NCBI GenBank assembly: GCA_934754415.1
Contig: CAKVIS010000011.1
Location: 1-43,765, forward strand
DNA: 43,765 nt
Origin: an uncultured Bulleidia sp.
GTDB taxonomy: Bacteria; Bacillota_I; Bacilli_A; Erysipelotrichales; Erysipelotrichaceae
Reading direction: 5' to 3'
The translations under genes were made by a program, and so were the position numbers. The notes beneath the pieces are model-generated. The model saw only the letters and a list, made by a program, of their open reading frames with translations. It made no database searches and was not told the origin of the DNA. Shown here piece after piece: positions 9,801-17,121 of the stretch (position 1 is its first letter; every line of letters starts with the position of its first letter).

Positions 9801-11011
9801 CAGGAAGTCTTCATTCTTGCAGTTACAGGATGTGTGAATCCGTGTGTAAATGGCAATGCACGGCAGTTAATACCTTTATTGATTTCTTCACGTAATGCAT
9901 TACGTGCATCTTTATCAATAACAGTATCTTTTTCAAAAATCACTTTACCTTCAGCAGAAACCAGATCTTCAACAAGTTCATGGTTTTCCATACGTTCAAG
10001 GATATTAAGCTTCTTTCTTACCTTATAACGACCTGCTTTAGTCAGATCATATTTTCTGTAATCAAAGAATTTAGCATCCAGTAAAGTATAGGAAGCGTCC
10101 AATGTAGCAATTTCATCTGCTCTCTGGTTCTTATATACTTCAAGTAAAGCACCATTCTTTGTATCAATCTTATCAGCGTTTAATGTATTCTTGACTTCTT
10201 CGTAGTTTCCGAAAATGGAAGTATACAAAAGCATATAGTCATTCTGGAACTGTCTTGTTTCCTCAGGAACAACTACATCATCATGAACTTCAAAACTCAT
10301 TGCTTTCAGGAATTTTTCCATGTCAGAGGTATTGAATGGATCATCACCCTTTTCAACATTTAAAGACATACCAATAGCTTTAAATAATAAGGAAGATAAT
10401 ACTTTCTTCTTTCTGTCAATGGAAACGTTTAAAATACGACCCAAAGCTGCCTTTTTGTCGTCACTGATAAATTCCAGCCATGTACCACGGCTAGGAATCA
10501 ATTCACATGTATATGTATCTTTACCAGTTCTTTCTTCGGAGACAATATCGAAATATGCACCCGGAGAACGAACAATCTGAGATACAATAACTCTTTCCTG
10601 ACCATTAATGATAAATGTTCCGGTTGGAGTCATTAACGGGAAGTCTCCTAAGAATACATCTTCCCATTTTGTAATAACTTCACCAGTATTCTGGTCCAGG
10701 ATTTCAAGTTCCATCTTTGCACGCAGAGGCGCATTATAACTCGCTTCTCTGTACTTGCATTCACTAATGGAATACTTTGGTTCACCAATCTCATAATCTA
10801 AAAACTTCAAACGGATGTTTTCATTAAAGTTGGTAATTGGGTAGATGTCGTCAAACACCTCACGGATACCTTCCTTCAGGAACCATTCAAAGCTTGCAGT
10901 CTGAATTTCTGTCAAATCCGGTAATGCCAGTCCGCTGCTTACTTTGGAATAATCCCTACGGGTTGCTTTCTTGCCGTACTGCACAACGTGGTAAGTTTCT
11001 TTATTTTCCAT
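6854..11011 (-). CDS. rpoB: DNA-directed RNA polymerase subunit beta
   Basis: About 1385 residues. This is the second large RNA polymerase subunit and the rifampicin target. Recognisable parts are the rifampicin region (SQFMDQENPLAML then SNKRRISALGPGG, about 657-690), IETPEGPNIGLI, and the GDKMAGRHGNKG motif (about 1097). The C terminus is acidic. An in-frame ATG at 11018-11020 would add MAY, but AAAGGA directly touches that codon. The ATG at 11009-11011 has the same site at the usual 8-nt distance and is preferred. The residue aligned with E. coli His526 is Asn (codon 9005-9007), which is associated with rifampicin resistance. The gene has its own promoter within the end of the rsmC-like gene and a leader hairpin. 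Confidence 0.98.
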   Translation of the reverse strand: MENKETYHVVQYGKKATRRDYSKVSSGLALPDLTEIQTASFEWFLKEGIREVFDDIYPITNFNENIRLKFLDYEIGEPKYSISECKYREASYNAPLRAKMELEILDQNTGEVITKWEDVFLGDFPLMTPTGTFIINGQERVIVSQIVRSPGAYFDIVSEERTGKDTYTCELIPSRGTWLEFISDDKKAALGRILNVSIDRKKKVLSSLLFKAIGMSLNVEKGDDPFNTSDMEKFLKAMSFEVHDDVVVPEETRQFQNDYMLLYTSIFGNYEEVKNTLNADKIDTKNGALLEVYKNQRADEIATLDASYTLLDAKFFDYRKYDLTKAGRYKVRKKLNILERMENHELVEDLVSAEGKVIFEKDTVIDKDARNALREEINKGINCRALPFTHGFTHPVTARMKTSWTNALVGRILATDLDGNSAATELEAGTVLTLEDVKAIAKEFEEVTVYGGIIAQEVKLTNDNVNAVLNLGSRLYEIGRFTVKGKDITNEDDELYVERYDEDNEPGKLSAAVESEIVKRVMENEKVSAWLIGACVQEITVKAEEGYPVRLIGIDPLNDKHTITIPDMYALFNYELTMLDGIGTQDDIDMLSNRRIRTVGELIQNQFRIGLSRMERAVKERMSITEVAGLTPKALTNIRPLTSAIKEFFSSSQLSQFMDQENPLAMLSNKRRISALGPGGLTRERASFEVRDIHNSHYGRICPIETPEGPNIGLISYLTSYAKVNEYGFIETPYRKVIDGKVTDDIQYMAVDEEYDHVIAQANEIKDNHLNGDKVVARIKGETMMVNAKDVDYADISPRQIVSVATACVPFLENDDCTRALMGANMQRQAVPLLDPHSAFVATGMEHAIARDSGAACVATAPGVVTYVDATKCVIKQDDGTEKTYDFTKYRRSNASTCLNQRPIVWDGERVERGDILADGPSMYNGELALGQNVLVAFMTWHGYNYEDAIIMSERMQYDDVYTSVHIEEYKIECRSTKLGPEEITRDIPNVSENACKNLDARGIVMVGAEVKEGDILVGKVTPKGQSEVSPEEKLLLAIFGEKSREVRDNSLKVPHGGAGIVHSVRVFSGKDDAELPAGVNQVVKVYIVQKRKIREGDKMAGRHGNKGVISRINPVEDMPFLADGTPIDIMLNPFGVPSRMNIGQVLELHLGMAARKLGVKFATPVFDGVSNEDLYDIMKEANVSSDGKYVLYDGQTGEAYDERISVGVMYMIKLAHMVDDKLHARATGPYSLVTQQPLGGKAQNGGQRFGEMEVWALEAYGASHVLQEILTVKSDDIIGRTKTYEAIIKGQDLPEPGIPESFRVMVHELQALALDVRMLDDEGNETDLKAMENDELSKEISMDKSRQKFGEETAKIEVGVDEEDIPEAIVGVDDGSEEGNQEGE

Positions 11012-11045
11012 GTACGCCATCCTTTCACACGCATCTTTTTATATA

Positions 11046-11080
11046 CCAAAAAAGGGCATAAAAATAGCTATCTTTTTTGG
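11046..11080 (-). other. Hairpin in the rpoB leader
   Basis: Nine-base arms CCAAAAAAG and CTTTTTTGG (11046-11054 and 11072-11080) enclose a 17-nt loop just upstream of rpoB. It may stabilise the mRNA or act as a weak attenuator. No specific family was recognised. Confidence 0.45.
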
Positions 11081-11098
11081 ATTCTTATGCAATATAGT

Positions 11099-11127
11099 AT
11101 GTTATCATTAGGTTTACAATATGTCAA
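11099..11127 (-). promoter_or_regulatory. Internal promoter of rpoBC
   Basis: Minus-strand TTGACA (11122-11127) and TAACAT (11099-11104) are 17 bp apart. This gives rpoBC a start independent of rplJL. Confidence 0.6.
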
Positions 11128-11129
11128 AT

Positions 11130-11729
11130 TTATTTTATACAACGCAGTATCCAATAACCCCTGTCTTTGCGGGCTATTTCACAGTTTCCAAAAATTTCTT
11201 CCAATTCCTTTTTGGCACTTTCTGCCCCTTGTTGTTTACGTATTACAACAAGCATTTTCCCACCCGTACTAAGATGTGTGTGTGCGTCTTTAAACATAGA
11301 ATAAATGATTTTTTTACCTGTACGGATTGGTGGATTGGTAAGAATGCCGTCAAAAGTACCCTGTACTTTCTCATAGCCGTTGGATTCTAATACGTTGATA
11401 TGTACTTTATTCAGTTCACTGTTTAATGTGCATAATTCCAATGCACGTAAATTGACATCAACCCCTGCTACAGAACATTCTGGATAAAAATATTTCATTG
11501 CGATGGAAATAGGACCATATCCACATCCCATATCTACTATATTTCCATGCCACTCTTCCTCCAAAGCCTGTTCCAGAAGAACCATAGTTCCATAATCCAC
11601 ACCTGTTTTGGAGAATACACCGTTATCTGTTACAAAGGTAAATTCATGTTGGTTTAATCGAAAAGAATGTTCTTTCCGGTTTTGTTTTAGATTACGATTA
11701 TCAGTGAAATAATGTGTCACTTGTCGCAT
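11130..11729 (-). CDS. Class I SAM-dependent methyltransferase, RsmC/YbxB type
   Basis: 199 residues with the start chosen here. The fold signature is clear: the SAM-binding loop VDMGCGYGPISIAMK, an acidic residue after the next strand (AGVDVNLRALEL), and the catalytic-type motif GILTNPPIRTG, the NPP(I/F) motif of methyltransferases acting on exocyclic amino groups of bases in RNA. Family members methylate guanine in 16S rRNA. Its place between rplL and rpoB matches ybxB of Bacillus. A longer frame begins 36 nt upstream, but that ATG lies inside the rplL hairpin. The ATG at 11727-11729 has GAGG 5 nt ahead. The exact target nucleotide cannot be inferred. Confidence 0.88.
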   Translation of the reverse strand: MRQVTHYFTDNRNLKQNRKEHSFRLNQHEFTFVTDNGVFSKTGVDYGTMVLLEQALEEEWHGNIVDMGCGYGPISIAMKYFYPECSVAGVDVNLRALELCTLNSELNKVHINVLESNGYEKVQGTFDGILTNPPIRTGKKIIYSMFKDAHTHLSTGGKMLVVIRKQQGAESAKKELEEIFGNCEIARKDRGYWILRCIK

Positions 11730-11746
11730 CCTTTCCTCAATAGAGT

Positions 11747-11773
11747 AAAAGCCGAACGAAAACATTCGGCTTT
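11747..11773 (-). terminator. Attenuator-like hairpin after rplL
   Basis: A 9-bp stem (11748-11756 with 11765-11773) is followed on the minus strand by only four T. This fits a partial terminator that lowers rpoBC expression relative to rplJL, as known for other bacteria. Confidence 0.6.
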
Positions 11774-11801
11774 ACTTACATTATTGAATTTTTATGAATT
11801 C

Positions 11802-12176
11802 TTATTTGATTTCAACAGTAGCACCAGCTTCTGTTAAAGCAGCCTTCATCTTTTCTGCTTCTTCCATTGGTACGTCTTTCTTTAATTCGCTTGGTGCGCC
11901 ATCAACGATCTTCTTAGCTTCAACTAAGCCCAGACCTGTTAATTCACGAACAGCCTTGATAACAGCAACTTTCTTATCGCCGAAGCTGGAAAGAACAACT
12001 GTTACGTTTGCTGGAGCTGCAGCAGCAGCTTCTTCAGCAGGAGCAGCAGCTGCTGCAACTGGAGCAGCTGCAGTTACGCCATACTTTTCTTCGATTGCTT
12101 TTACTAATTCATTTAATTCTAGAATTGTAGCTTCATCAAGATATGATAGAATTTCTTCCTGTGTTAACTTTGCCAT
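11802..12176 (-). CDS. rplL: 50S ribosomal protein L7/L12
   Basis: 124 residues, normal length. It forms the mobile stalk dimers that recruit translation factors. The N-terminal dimerisation part (about 1-35) is followed by an Ala/Pro-rich hinge (about 36-55) and the conserved C-terminal domain, including EKKVAVIKAVRELTGLGLV-like sequence (seen as DKKVAVIKAVRELTGLGLVE) and the end GATVEIK. AGGAGG precedes the ATG. It lies 21 nt after rplJ in the L10-L12 operon, whose products assemble as one stalk complex. Confidence 0.98.
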   Translation of the reverse strand: MAKLTQEEILSYLDEATILELNELVKAIEEKYGVTAAAPVAAAAAPAEEAAAAAPANVTVVLSSFGDKKVAVIKAVRELTGLGLVEAKKIVDGAPSELKKDVPMEEAEKMKAALTEAGATVEIK

Positions 12177-12197
12177 GGATAATTTTCCTCCTTTTCC

Positions 12198-12758
12198 TTA
12201 GGCAGCTGCTTCTTCAGCAGCCTCTTCATTGTTAGCTACTTCTTCAGTAGCTGGTGCAGCGGAACCATCTGCTGGTTTTGCATCGGCAACAGCCTGTACA
12301 ACACGAGCAAATGAAGATACCGGAGCATTTAATACGGAAAGCAGCATAGAGAGCATACCTTCGCGGTTTGGTAGCTGTGCAAGTTCAGCAACTGTCTTAG
12401 AATCAATCACTTTACCTTCAACAATTCCACCTTTGAGAACCAGAGCTTTGTGTTTCTTAGCAAACTTTGCCATTACACGAGCAGCAGCAGTCTCGTCAGA
12501 TCCAAATACGATAGCGTTTGGCCCTGTTAAACTCTCCTTAAGATCACCAAATCCTGCTTCATCAGCAGCCTTTGCTGCCAGAGTGTTCTTGTAGACTTTC
12601 ATCTCAACACCCTCAGCACGAAGACCTCTACGTAATTCTGTAATTTCAGCTACGGAAAGACCTCTGTACTCAGCAACAACGGTGGAAGAAGAATTCTTGT
12701 ACTTATCAGCGATTTCACTGACAACACTCTGCTTGGACTTTAATACATCCTGATTCAT
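12198..12758 (-). CDS. rplJ: 50S ribosomal protein L10
   Basis: 186 residues, slightly longer than the usual 165-175 because of an acidic Ala/Glu tail. L10 is the base of the ribosomal stalk and binds 23S rRNA through its N-terminal domain, while its C-terminal helix carries L12 dimers. Conserved parts include VVAEYRGLSVAEITELR and the KNTLAAKAADEAG region, plus LTGPNAIVFG. The ATG is preceded by GGAGGTGACGAG. L10 with L12 is expected to bind its own mRNA leader (12786-12908) and repress the operon. Confidence 0.97.
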   Translation of the reverse strand: MNQDVLKSKQSVVSEIADKYKNSSSTVVAEYRGLSVAEITELRRGLRAEGVEMKVYKNTLAAKAADEAGFGDLKESLTGPNAIVFGSDETAAARVMAKFAKKHKALVLKGGIVEGKVIDSKTVAELAQLPNREGMLSMLLSVLNAPVSSFARVVQAVADAKPADGSAAPATEEVANNEEAAEEAAA

Positions 12759-12785
12759 CTCGTCACCTCCATTAATTTAGTTATC

Positions 12786-12908
12786 GCCTACACATAAATA
12801 AAGCCTTCGCGGAATGCGAGGGCTTAAAAGTTCTATATACTTTAACTTTCTTTACCTCGGTAACATCATTAAGCTTCCGCCGTTACTGTCTATGGTATTT
12901 GATAACGC
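12786..12908 (-). ncRNA. L10 leader with attenuator hairpin
   Basis: The minus-strand transcript holds the hallmark CATAGACAGTAACGG paired at a distance with GTTACCGAGGT, matching the kink-turn-bearing L10 leader of Bacillota. Downstream is a GC-rich hairpin (12801-12810 with 12816-12825) followed by TATTTATG, the probable terminator. L10-L12 binding to the leader is known in the family to promote termination; here it is inferred from sequence. Confidence 0.85.
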
Positions 12909-12914
12909 TTGTTT

Positions 12915-12942
12915 ATCTTAATACAAAGCCTGTATTTGTCAA
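12915..12942 (-). promoter_or_regulatory. Promoter of rplJL
   Basis: Minus-strand TTGACA (12937-12942) and TAAGAT (12915-12920) are 16 bp apart, just upstream of the L10 leader. Confidence 0.8.
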
Positions 12943-12963
12943 TACTTTTTGGCATTTTTCGTG

Positions 12964-12969
12964 TAAAAT
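12964..12969 (+). promoter_or_regulatory. -10 box placing the pepI transcript start at its ATG
   Basis: TAAAAT ends 7 nt before the A of the pepI start codon, where transcription would normally begin. No ribosome site precedes the ATG, so the mRNA may be leaderless. The -35 region is not convincing. Confidence 0.4.
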
Positions 12970-12975
12970 AAGCCC

Positions 12976-13848
12976 ATGAACAATATACTTGTTGGCTATA
13001 TGCCCTATTTAGATTATCAAACCTATTACCGTATCGCAAAAAGTGACAAACAGAATACACCTGTCCTTCTGTTACATGGAGGGCCTGGATCTACACATAA
13101 CTACTTTGAACTTCTGGATCCTCTCAGTAAAGACAGAGACGTCATTTCGTATGATCAGCTTGGATGTGGTAACAGCTATATCTCCAATCACCCGGAATTA
13201 TGGAAATTAGAAACCTGGATGAATGAGCTCGAAAGTCTCATAGACTATCTGCATTTAGATGCCTACCACTTGCTTGGGCAGTCATGGGGAGGCATGCTGG
13301 CTATTGCTTATGCTATAGAGAAAAAACCAGCAGGATTAAAATCCTTAATTCTCAGCAGTACTTTACCATCCAGCAAACTGTGGGAATCTGAACAAAAACG
13401 CATGATCACCTTTCTTCCTGCTGAAGAACAAAAAGCTATCTATTCTGCATTGAGCACTTCAAACTGGGATGATACAGACTATCTAAAAGCTACAGAGCAT
13501 TATATGAAACTGCATTGTGCAGACATTCAGCCCAATGCCCCTGAATGTCTTACAAGAAAAAAAGTATCGGGCACAGAATCCTATATGTGTGCATGGGGGC
13601 CAAATGAATATACTCCCATAGGGACCTTGAAGCATTTTGACTATACTGACAGACTGCAGGAAATACAGGTTCCGTCTTTAATCATCAACGGCACCAATGA
13701 TTTATGTACACCATATATCGCCAAAACCATGTACGATCGTATTCCAGATGCTCAATGGGAACTGTTTCAGAATGCAAGACATATGGTCTTTGCAGAATAT
13801 ACCAAAGAATATCTGGAACTGTTGCATACTTGGTTTAAAAAATACTGA
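12976..13848 (+). CDS. pepI: Proline iminopeptidase
   Basis: 290 residues. An alpha/beta hydrolase that removes N-terminal proline from peptides. The oxyanion motif LLLHGGPGSTHNYF, the nucleophile elbow GQSWGG (Ser about 103), the acid in NGTNDLCTPY and the late His in ARHMVF are all present. YDQLGCGNS and WGPNEYTPIG are strongly like the lactobacillar PepI/PIP enzymes. It stands alone on the plus strand, divergent from rplJ, and is followed by a bidirectional terminator shared with pepP. No Shine-Dalgarno sequence is seen before the ATG, unlike nearly all other genes here. With pepP and pcp it forms a local set of peptidases for peptides resistant to ordinary aminopeptidases. Confidence 0.93.
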   Translation: MNNILVGYMPYLDYQTYYRIAKSDKQNTPVLLLHGGPGSTHNYFELLDPLSKDRDVISYDQLGCGNSYISNHPELWKLETWMNELESLIDYLHLDAYHLLGQSWGGMLAIAYAIEKKPAGLKSLILSSTLPSSKLWESEQKRMITFLPAEEQKAIYSALSTSNWDDTDYLKATEHYMKLHCADIQPNAPECLTRKKVSGTESYMCAWGPNEYTPIGTLKHFDYTDRLQEIQVPSLIINGTNDLCTPYIAKTMYDRIPDAQWELFQNARHMVFAEYTKEYLELLHTWFKKY

Positions 13849-13871
13849 AGAAAAACTCTTCAGTATTTTTT
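13837..13871. terminator. Bidirectional terminator between pepI and pepP
   Basis: A perfect stem of up to 15 bp (13837-13851 with 13857-13871) has A/T runs on both sides, so it can stop transcription from either strand. It overlaps both stop codons. Confidence 0.92.
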
Positions 13872-14943
13872 ATTCAATCACTTCAATATCGTGAGGATAA
13901 TGATTCAGTACTTCATATCCCTGTTCTGTAATCAATACAAGATCTTCAATACGTACTCCTGCAATTCCTGGATGATAAATACCCGGTTCAATGGAATGAA
14001 TATTGCCCGGTTCTTCTTTCCTGTCATTTGCCAGAGACACATCACCAAACTCATGATCTGTTAACCCTATAAAATGTCCAAGTCTGTGCGTGAAGTCTTC
14101 TCCATATCCACCTTCAATAATAATGTCTCTTGCCTTTTTATCAATAGTGGAAATGACTGTTCCAGGTCCACAGAGCTTTGTGGATTCTTCATTAGCTGCT
14201 CTTACCAGGTTATAGACTCTTTCAGCTTCTGCATCTGGATATTTCTTATAAAAGAATGTTCTTGTCATATCAGAACAATACCCATGATATGTACAGCCAA
14301 CATCAAACAAAACAATATCTCCTTCTTTCAAAACCGTGGAATCCGGCCCATGATGCGGATCTGCGGCATTATCTCCAAAGGCAACGATAGGTTCAAAGGA
14401 ATACCCTTCTGCGCCTAACTTTTTATAGATATCCAGCATCTGATTAGCCACTTCAATTTCTGTTACACCTTCATGAATCAGTTTTTTGAATTCCGTCATG
14501 GCAAGATCATTAATATGACTGGAAGCTCTCATCAATTCAATTTCCTTAGGATCCTTGACAGCTCTTGTAAGATCTACAGCCAGAGAACCATTCACAAATC
14601 CTGAAGCAATCTTTCTTTCCATCATAGGTAATAAGAAATTAGCTGTTAATGTTTTATCCACACCCAATACTTTAGTACTATCTATTTCTTTACTGAGAAG
14701 TTCAACAATATCGTCAGTATCGGTAAAATACTCTTTACGGATTTGCAGATCTTCCTCAAATCTGAATAATGCATTCACATACAAAACCGCTTCTTTATCC
14801 CTTCTTAACAGTACTCCAAGGAATCTTTCACCTGGATGAAACATCTTACCAAGCAGATAATACACAGCCATTGGTTCACAAACCAGTAACTGATCCACAT
14901 CTGTTCGTTCAAATATTCTCTTTACTCTGTCTTTATTTAGCAT
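13870..14943 (-). CDS. M24-family Xaa-Pro peptidase (aminopeptidase P/prolidase type)
   Basis: 357 residues. An N-terminal creatinase-like domain (about 1-125) precedes the pita-bread metallopeptidase domain. All five expected metal ligands are visible: two Asp in FDVGCTYHGYCSDMTR, His in HRLGHFIGLTDHE, Glu in SIEPGIY and Glu in VRIEDLVLIT. The enzyme should cleave the bond before proline, as aminopeptidase P or prolidase; sequence alone does not separate these. A GTG three codons upstream is possible, but GAGGTG six nt before the ATG at 14941-14943 decides the start. It follows a small membrane protein by about 10 nt, with the ribosome site overlapping that gene's stop, so the two are cotranscribed. 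Confidence 0.92.
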   Translation of the reverse strand: MLNKDRVKRIFERTDVDQLLVCEPMAVYYLLGKMFHPGERFLGVLLRRDKEAVLYVNALFRFEEDLQIRKEYFTDTDDIVELLSKEIDSTKVLGVDKTLTANFLLPMMERKIASGFVNGSLAVDLTRAVKDPKEIELMRASSHINDLAMTEFKKLIHEGVTEIEVANQMLDIYKKLGAEGYSFEPIVAFGDNAADPHHGPDSTVLKEGDIVLFDVGCTYHGYCSDMTRTFFYKKYPDAEAERVYNLVRAANEESTKLCGPGTVISTIDKKARDIIIEGGYGEDFTHRLGHFIGLTDHEFGDVSLANDRKEEPGNIHSIEPGIYHPGIAGVRIEDLVLITEQGYEVLNHYPHDIEVIE

Positions 14944-14953
14944 ATTTATCACC

Positions 14954-15301
14954 TCATAATCCTATACTGATAGCTGTAATCATTCCCGCTATTAACAATC
15001 CAAAAGAAGCATACAAAACAATGATTCCCACTCTGTTCAGTACATGCATGTGTCTGTTGGCATTCAGCAGATCTTCTGTTTCATAACTTACTTTACCAAG
15101 AAGAGGAACACTCGTAACCACAATCGTACCAACAGGTCCAAGAATCAGACTGCCTGCCACAATACTGTAATATCTTAAAGACGTACCTTTTAAAACAGCC
15201 ACTGTTATAAGTATTCCCACTATCAGCAGCATAGATAACAGCTGCAGAGCATGCGCATTTCTGATTTCTTCTTTTCTTATTTCCAGTTCTTTATTTTGCA
15301 T
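14954..15301 (-). CDS. Small membrane protein of unknown function
   Basis: 115 residues. A charged N-terminal segment (Glu/Lys-rich, about 1-15) is followed by three predicted membrane segments at about 19-38, 43-66 and 88-112, the last ending at the C terminus. No family is recognised. The stop codon overlaps the ribosome site of the Xaa-Pro peptidase, so they form an operon. There is no Shine-Dalgarno sequence, and a TATACT box ends exactly 7 nt before the ATG, so translation may be leaderless. A role linked to peptide use is only guessed from position. Confidence 0.75.
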   Translation of the reverse strand: MQNKELEIRKEEIRNAHALQLLSMLLIVGILITVAVLKGTSLRYYSIVAGSLILGPVGTIVVTSVPLLGKVSYETEDLLNANRHMHVLNRVGIIVLYASFGLLIAGMITAISIGL

Positions 15302-15307
15302 ACTAGA

Positions 15308-15313
15308 AGTATA
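15308..15313 (-). promoter_or_regulatory. -10 box of the membrane protein-pepP operon
   Basis: Minus-strand TATACT, perfectly placed to start transcription on the A of the ATG at 15301. No good -35 box was found. Confidence 0.45.
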
Positions 15314-15357
15314 CTACTGTTTACGTGAAATTGCCGTATACTGCATTCTTTAAGGCA

Positions 15358-15387
15358 CAAAAAAACTACCCGTATATCGGATAGTTT
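15358..15387 (-). terminator. Terminator of the DUF969-DUF979 operon
   Basis: A 10-bp stem (15363-15372 with 15378-15387, one G-U on the minus strand) with a 5-nt loop is followed by a run of T. Confidence 0.9.
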
Positions 15388-15396
15388 CAAATATCA

Positions 15397-16356
15397 TCAG
15401 AATGCCCAGAAGTACATTAATACGATATGGATAATCAACATGGTGATGGCAATAGGAGCCTGTCCCTTGATGATAGCATATTTACCCTTTGTCTCTAATA
15501 ATGCTGCTGGCATGATATTAAAGTTCGCTGCCATAGGTGTCAATAATGTTCCACAGTAACCTGCTGTTAAACCTAATGTACCAACAATGGCAGGATTAGC
15601 GCCTTCATTGATTAAGAATGGAATACCTACACCAACTGTAATAACAGAGAATGCAGCAAATCCATTACCCATAATCATTGTGAATAATGCCATACCTATG
15701 CAGTAAACTGCACAAGCGATGAAATGAGCATGTTCAGGAACTAAAGCAGCTACGAAACCGGAAATAACTGTTCCTACACCAGCTGCTGTAAATAAAGAAC
15801 CAAGAGCAGATAATAACTGAGGTAAGAAAGCTACAGCACCCATGTTATCTAATAATCTGTTACCTTCAGTAATGATAGATTTTGCAGGAGCCTTTGTAAT
15901 AGAAAGTACAGCAATCACACCTAAGACAGCAGATACGCCAATAGCGTTATTACCACTGACAATACCTAATACGGAGAAAGCTACAGAAGCCAACGCTAAT
16001 GTTAAAGCAGGAATAAATACTTTATATCCGATTCTATCGGCATTAGCACGTGTTTCTTCTTTTGTAGGAGCCTTGTTTGTTGTTTCAACAACACCACCAA
16101 TAGCTGTTAATACAGCAGTGAAAGTCAGTAAGAAACCTACAATGTAGGACGGAATATACTTACCGACGATGAAGCAGACACCCATGATACTCCAGAAGAG
16201 ACCTGTAGTAACATGTTTTTTCACACTTGTATCTTTAAATGCTTTTACACCATTGGCAATGAAAACCAAACCGATAATTGTATAGAAGAATTCCTGTAAA
16301 TATGGATTGTATACAGCAGATATTTCTGCAGGTACTAATGTAATAGCGTTCAACAT
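15397..16356 (-). CDS. DUF979 family membrane permease component
   Basis: 319 residues with about nine to ten membrane segments and a soluble loop near 95-105 (TTNKAPTKEETRANADR). It matches the DUF979 family, which is almost always paired with DUF969; the pair is thought to form one carrier. From memory, these genes tend to occur near pyroglutamyl peptidase or 5-oxoprolinase genes, which suggests movement of 5-oxoproline, but the substrate is unproven. The ATG overlaps the DUF969 stop (TAATG) and has GGAGG upstream, so the two proteins are translationally coupled, fitting a fixed-ratio complex. A pcp gene lies about 8 kb away. Confidence 0.85.
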   Translation of the reverse strand: MLNAITLVPAEISAVYNPYLQEFFYTIIGLVFIANGVKAFKDTSVKKHVTTGLFWSIMGVCFIVGKYIPSYIVGFLLTFTAVLTAIGGVVETTNKAPTKEETRANADRIGYKVFIPALTLALASVAFSVLGIVSGNNAIGVSAVLGVIAVLSITKAPAKSIITEGNRLLDNMGAVAFLPQLLSALGSLFTAAGVGTVISGFVAALVPEHAHFIACAVYCIGMALFTMIMGNGFAAFSVITVGVGIPFLINEGANPAIVGTLGLTAGYCGTLLTPMAANFNIMPAALLETKGKYAIIKGQAPIAITMLIIHIVLMYFWAF

Positions 16357-17054
16357 TATTTATTACCTCCATATTTCTTTGCAAGAGACATATCATACCA
16401 GATGTAGTAAATAAAACATACCACCATGGTAATCAATGCGATTGGCCATGCATTTAAAGCAACGGATAATGGTGTAACATCAAAGCCTTGCTCAGTTAAT
16501 GTACTGGCAATTAACAATGTACCAGAAGCACCCATGAAGCAGTTCTGTCCAAAGAAGTTACCAAAGTTTTCTGTACCTGCAGCAATACCTTTAACTCTGT
16601 CGGATTCTGCAGGATCTTCCAGTACTTTATCACCATACTTATTTGCAATAGCACCTTCAGCCATAGGAAGGATAATAGGACGGATGAACTGTACATGTCC
16701 ACCGAGTCTTAAAGAGAATGCAGAGGAAAGAATACGGATGATTGTCCATACACCAAATAATCTGCCTACTGTCATACCTTTCATACTGTTAATGAAGTCT
16801 TTAGCTTTATCACGCAGGCCATATCTTTCACAGATACCGATGATACCTACTGTTAAAGCAAAGAGAGTTGCAGTTCTGTTACCAATAAAAGAACTTCCAA
16901 AGGTATCAAAGATACCAATAAATGTCATGGAGCCTTCAGCCACTGCTACTAAACCTGTAGCAATACCAGCAACCACAACTGTTGCAATCGTGTCCCATCT
17001 CAGAGCGAAACCAATAACCACGATCACAACACCAATTAATTTTAATAATTCCAT
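16356..17054 (-). CDS. DUF969 family membrane permease component
   Basis: 232 residues with about six membrane segments. Conserved-looking polar stretches inside the membrane region include SAFSLRLGGHVQFIRPIILPM and GTENFGNFFGQNCFMGASG, rich in Gly, Asn and His as expected for a transport path. It is the usual partner of DUF979. The start used here (ATG at 17052-17054) has AAAGGGG 8 nt upstream; a longer frame would need a TTG start lying across that ribosome site. It is the first gene of a two-gene operon with a good promoter. Confidence 0.85.
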   Translation of the reverse strand: MELLKLIGVVIVVIGFALRWDTIATVVVAGIATGLVAVAEGSMTFIGIFDTFGSSFIGNRTATLFALTVGIIGICERYGLRDKAKDFINSMKGMTVGRLFGVWTIIRILSSAFSLRLGGHVQFIRPIILPMAEGAIANKYGDKVLEDPAESDRVKGIAAGTENFGNFFGQNCFMGASGTLLIASTLTEQGFDVTPLSVALNAWPIALITMVVCFIYYIWYDMSLAKKYGGNK

Positions 17055-17083
17055 TGAGTTGTCCCCTTTCAATTATTTCATTC

Positions 17084-17113
17084 ATTATATCAACTATTCT
17101 GTATATTTTTCAA
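17084..17113 (-). promoter_or_regulatory. Promoter of DUF969-DUF979
   Basis: Minus-strand TTGAAA (17108-17113) and TATAAT (17084-17089) are 18 bp apart, with TG before the -10 box (extended -10). Confidence 0.75.
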
Positions 17114-17121
17114 TGTGTTTG

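Noticed and set aside
9546..10028. 160-codon open frame on the plus strand within rpoB
   Set aside because: Antisense shadow of rpoB with no ribosome site or recognisable protein.
11730..11765. Longer start of the rsmC-like gene
   Set aside because: The upstream ATG lies inside the hairpin after rplL and has no ribosome site.
12229..12594. Plus-strand frame opposite rplJ
   Set aside because: Antisense shadow of an Ala-rich ribosomal protein gene.
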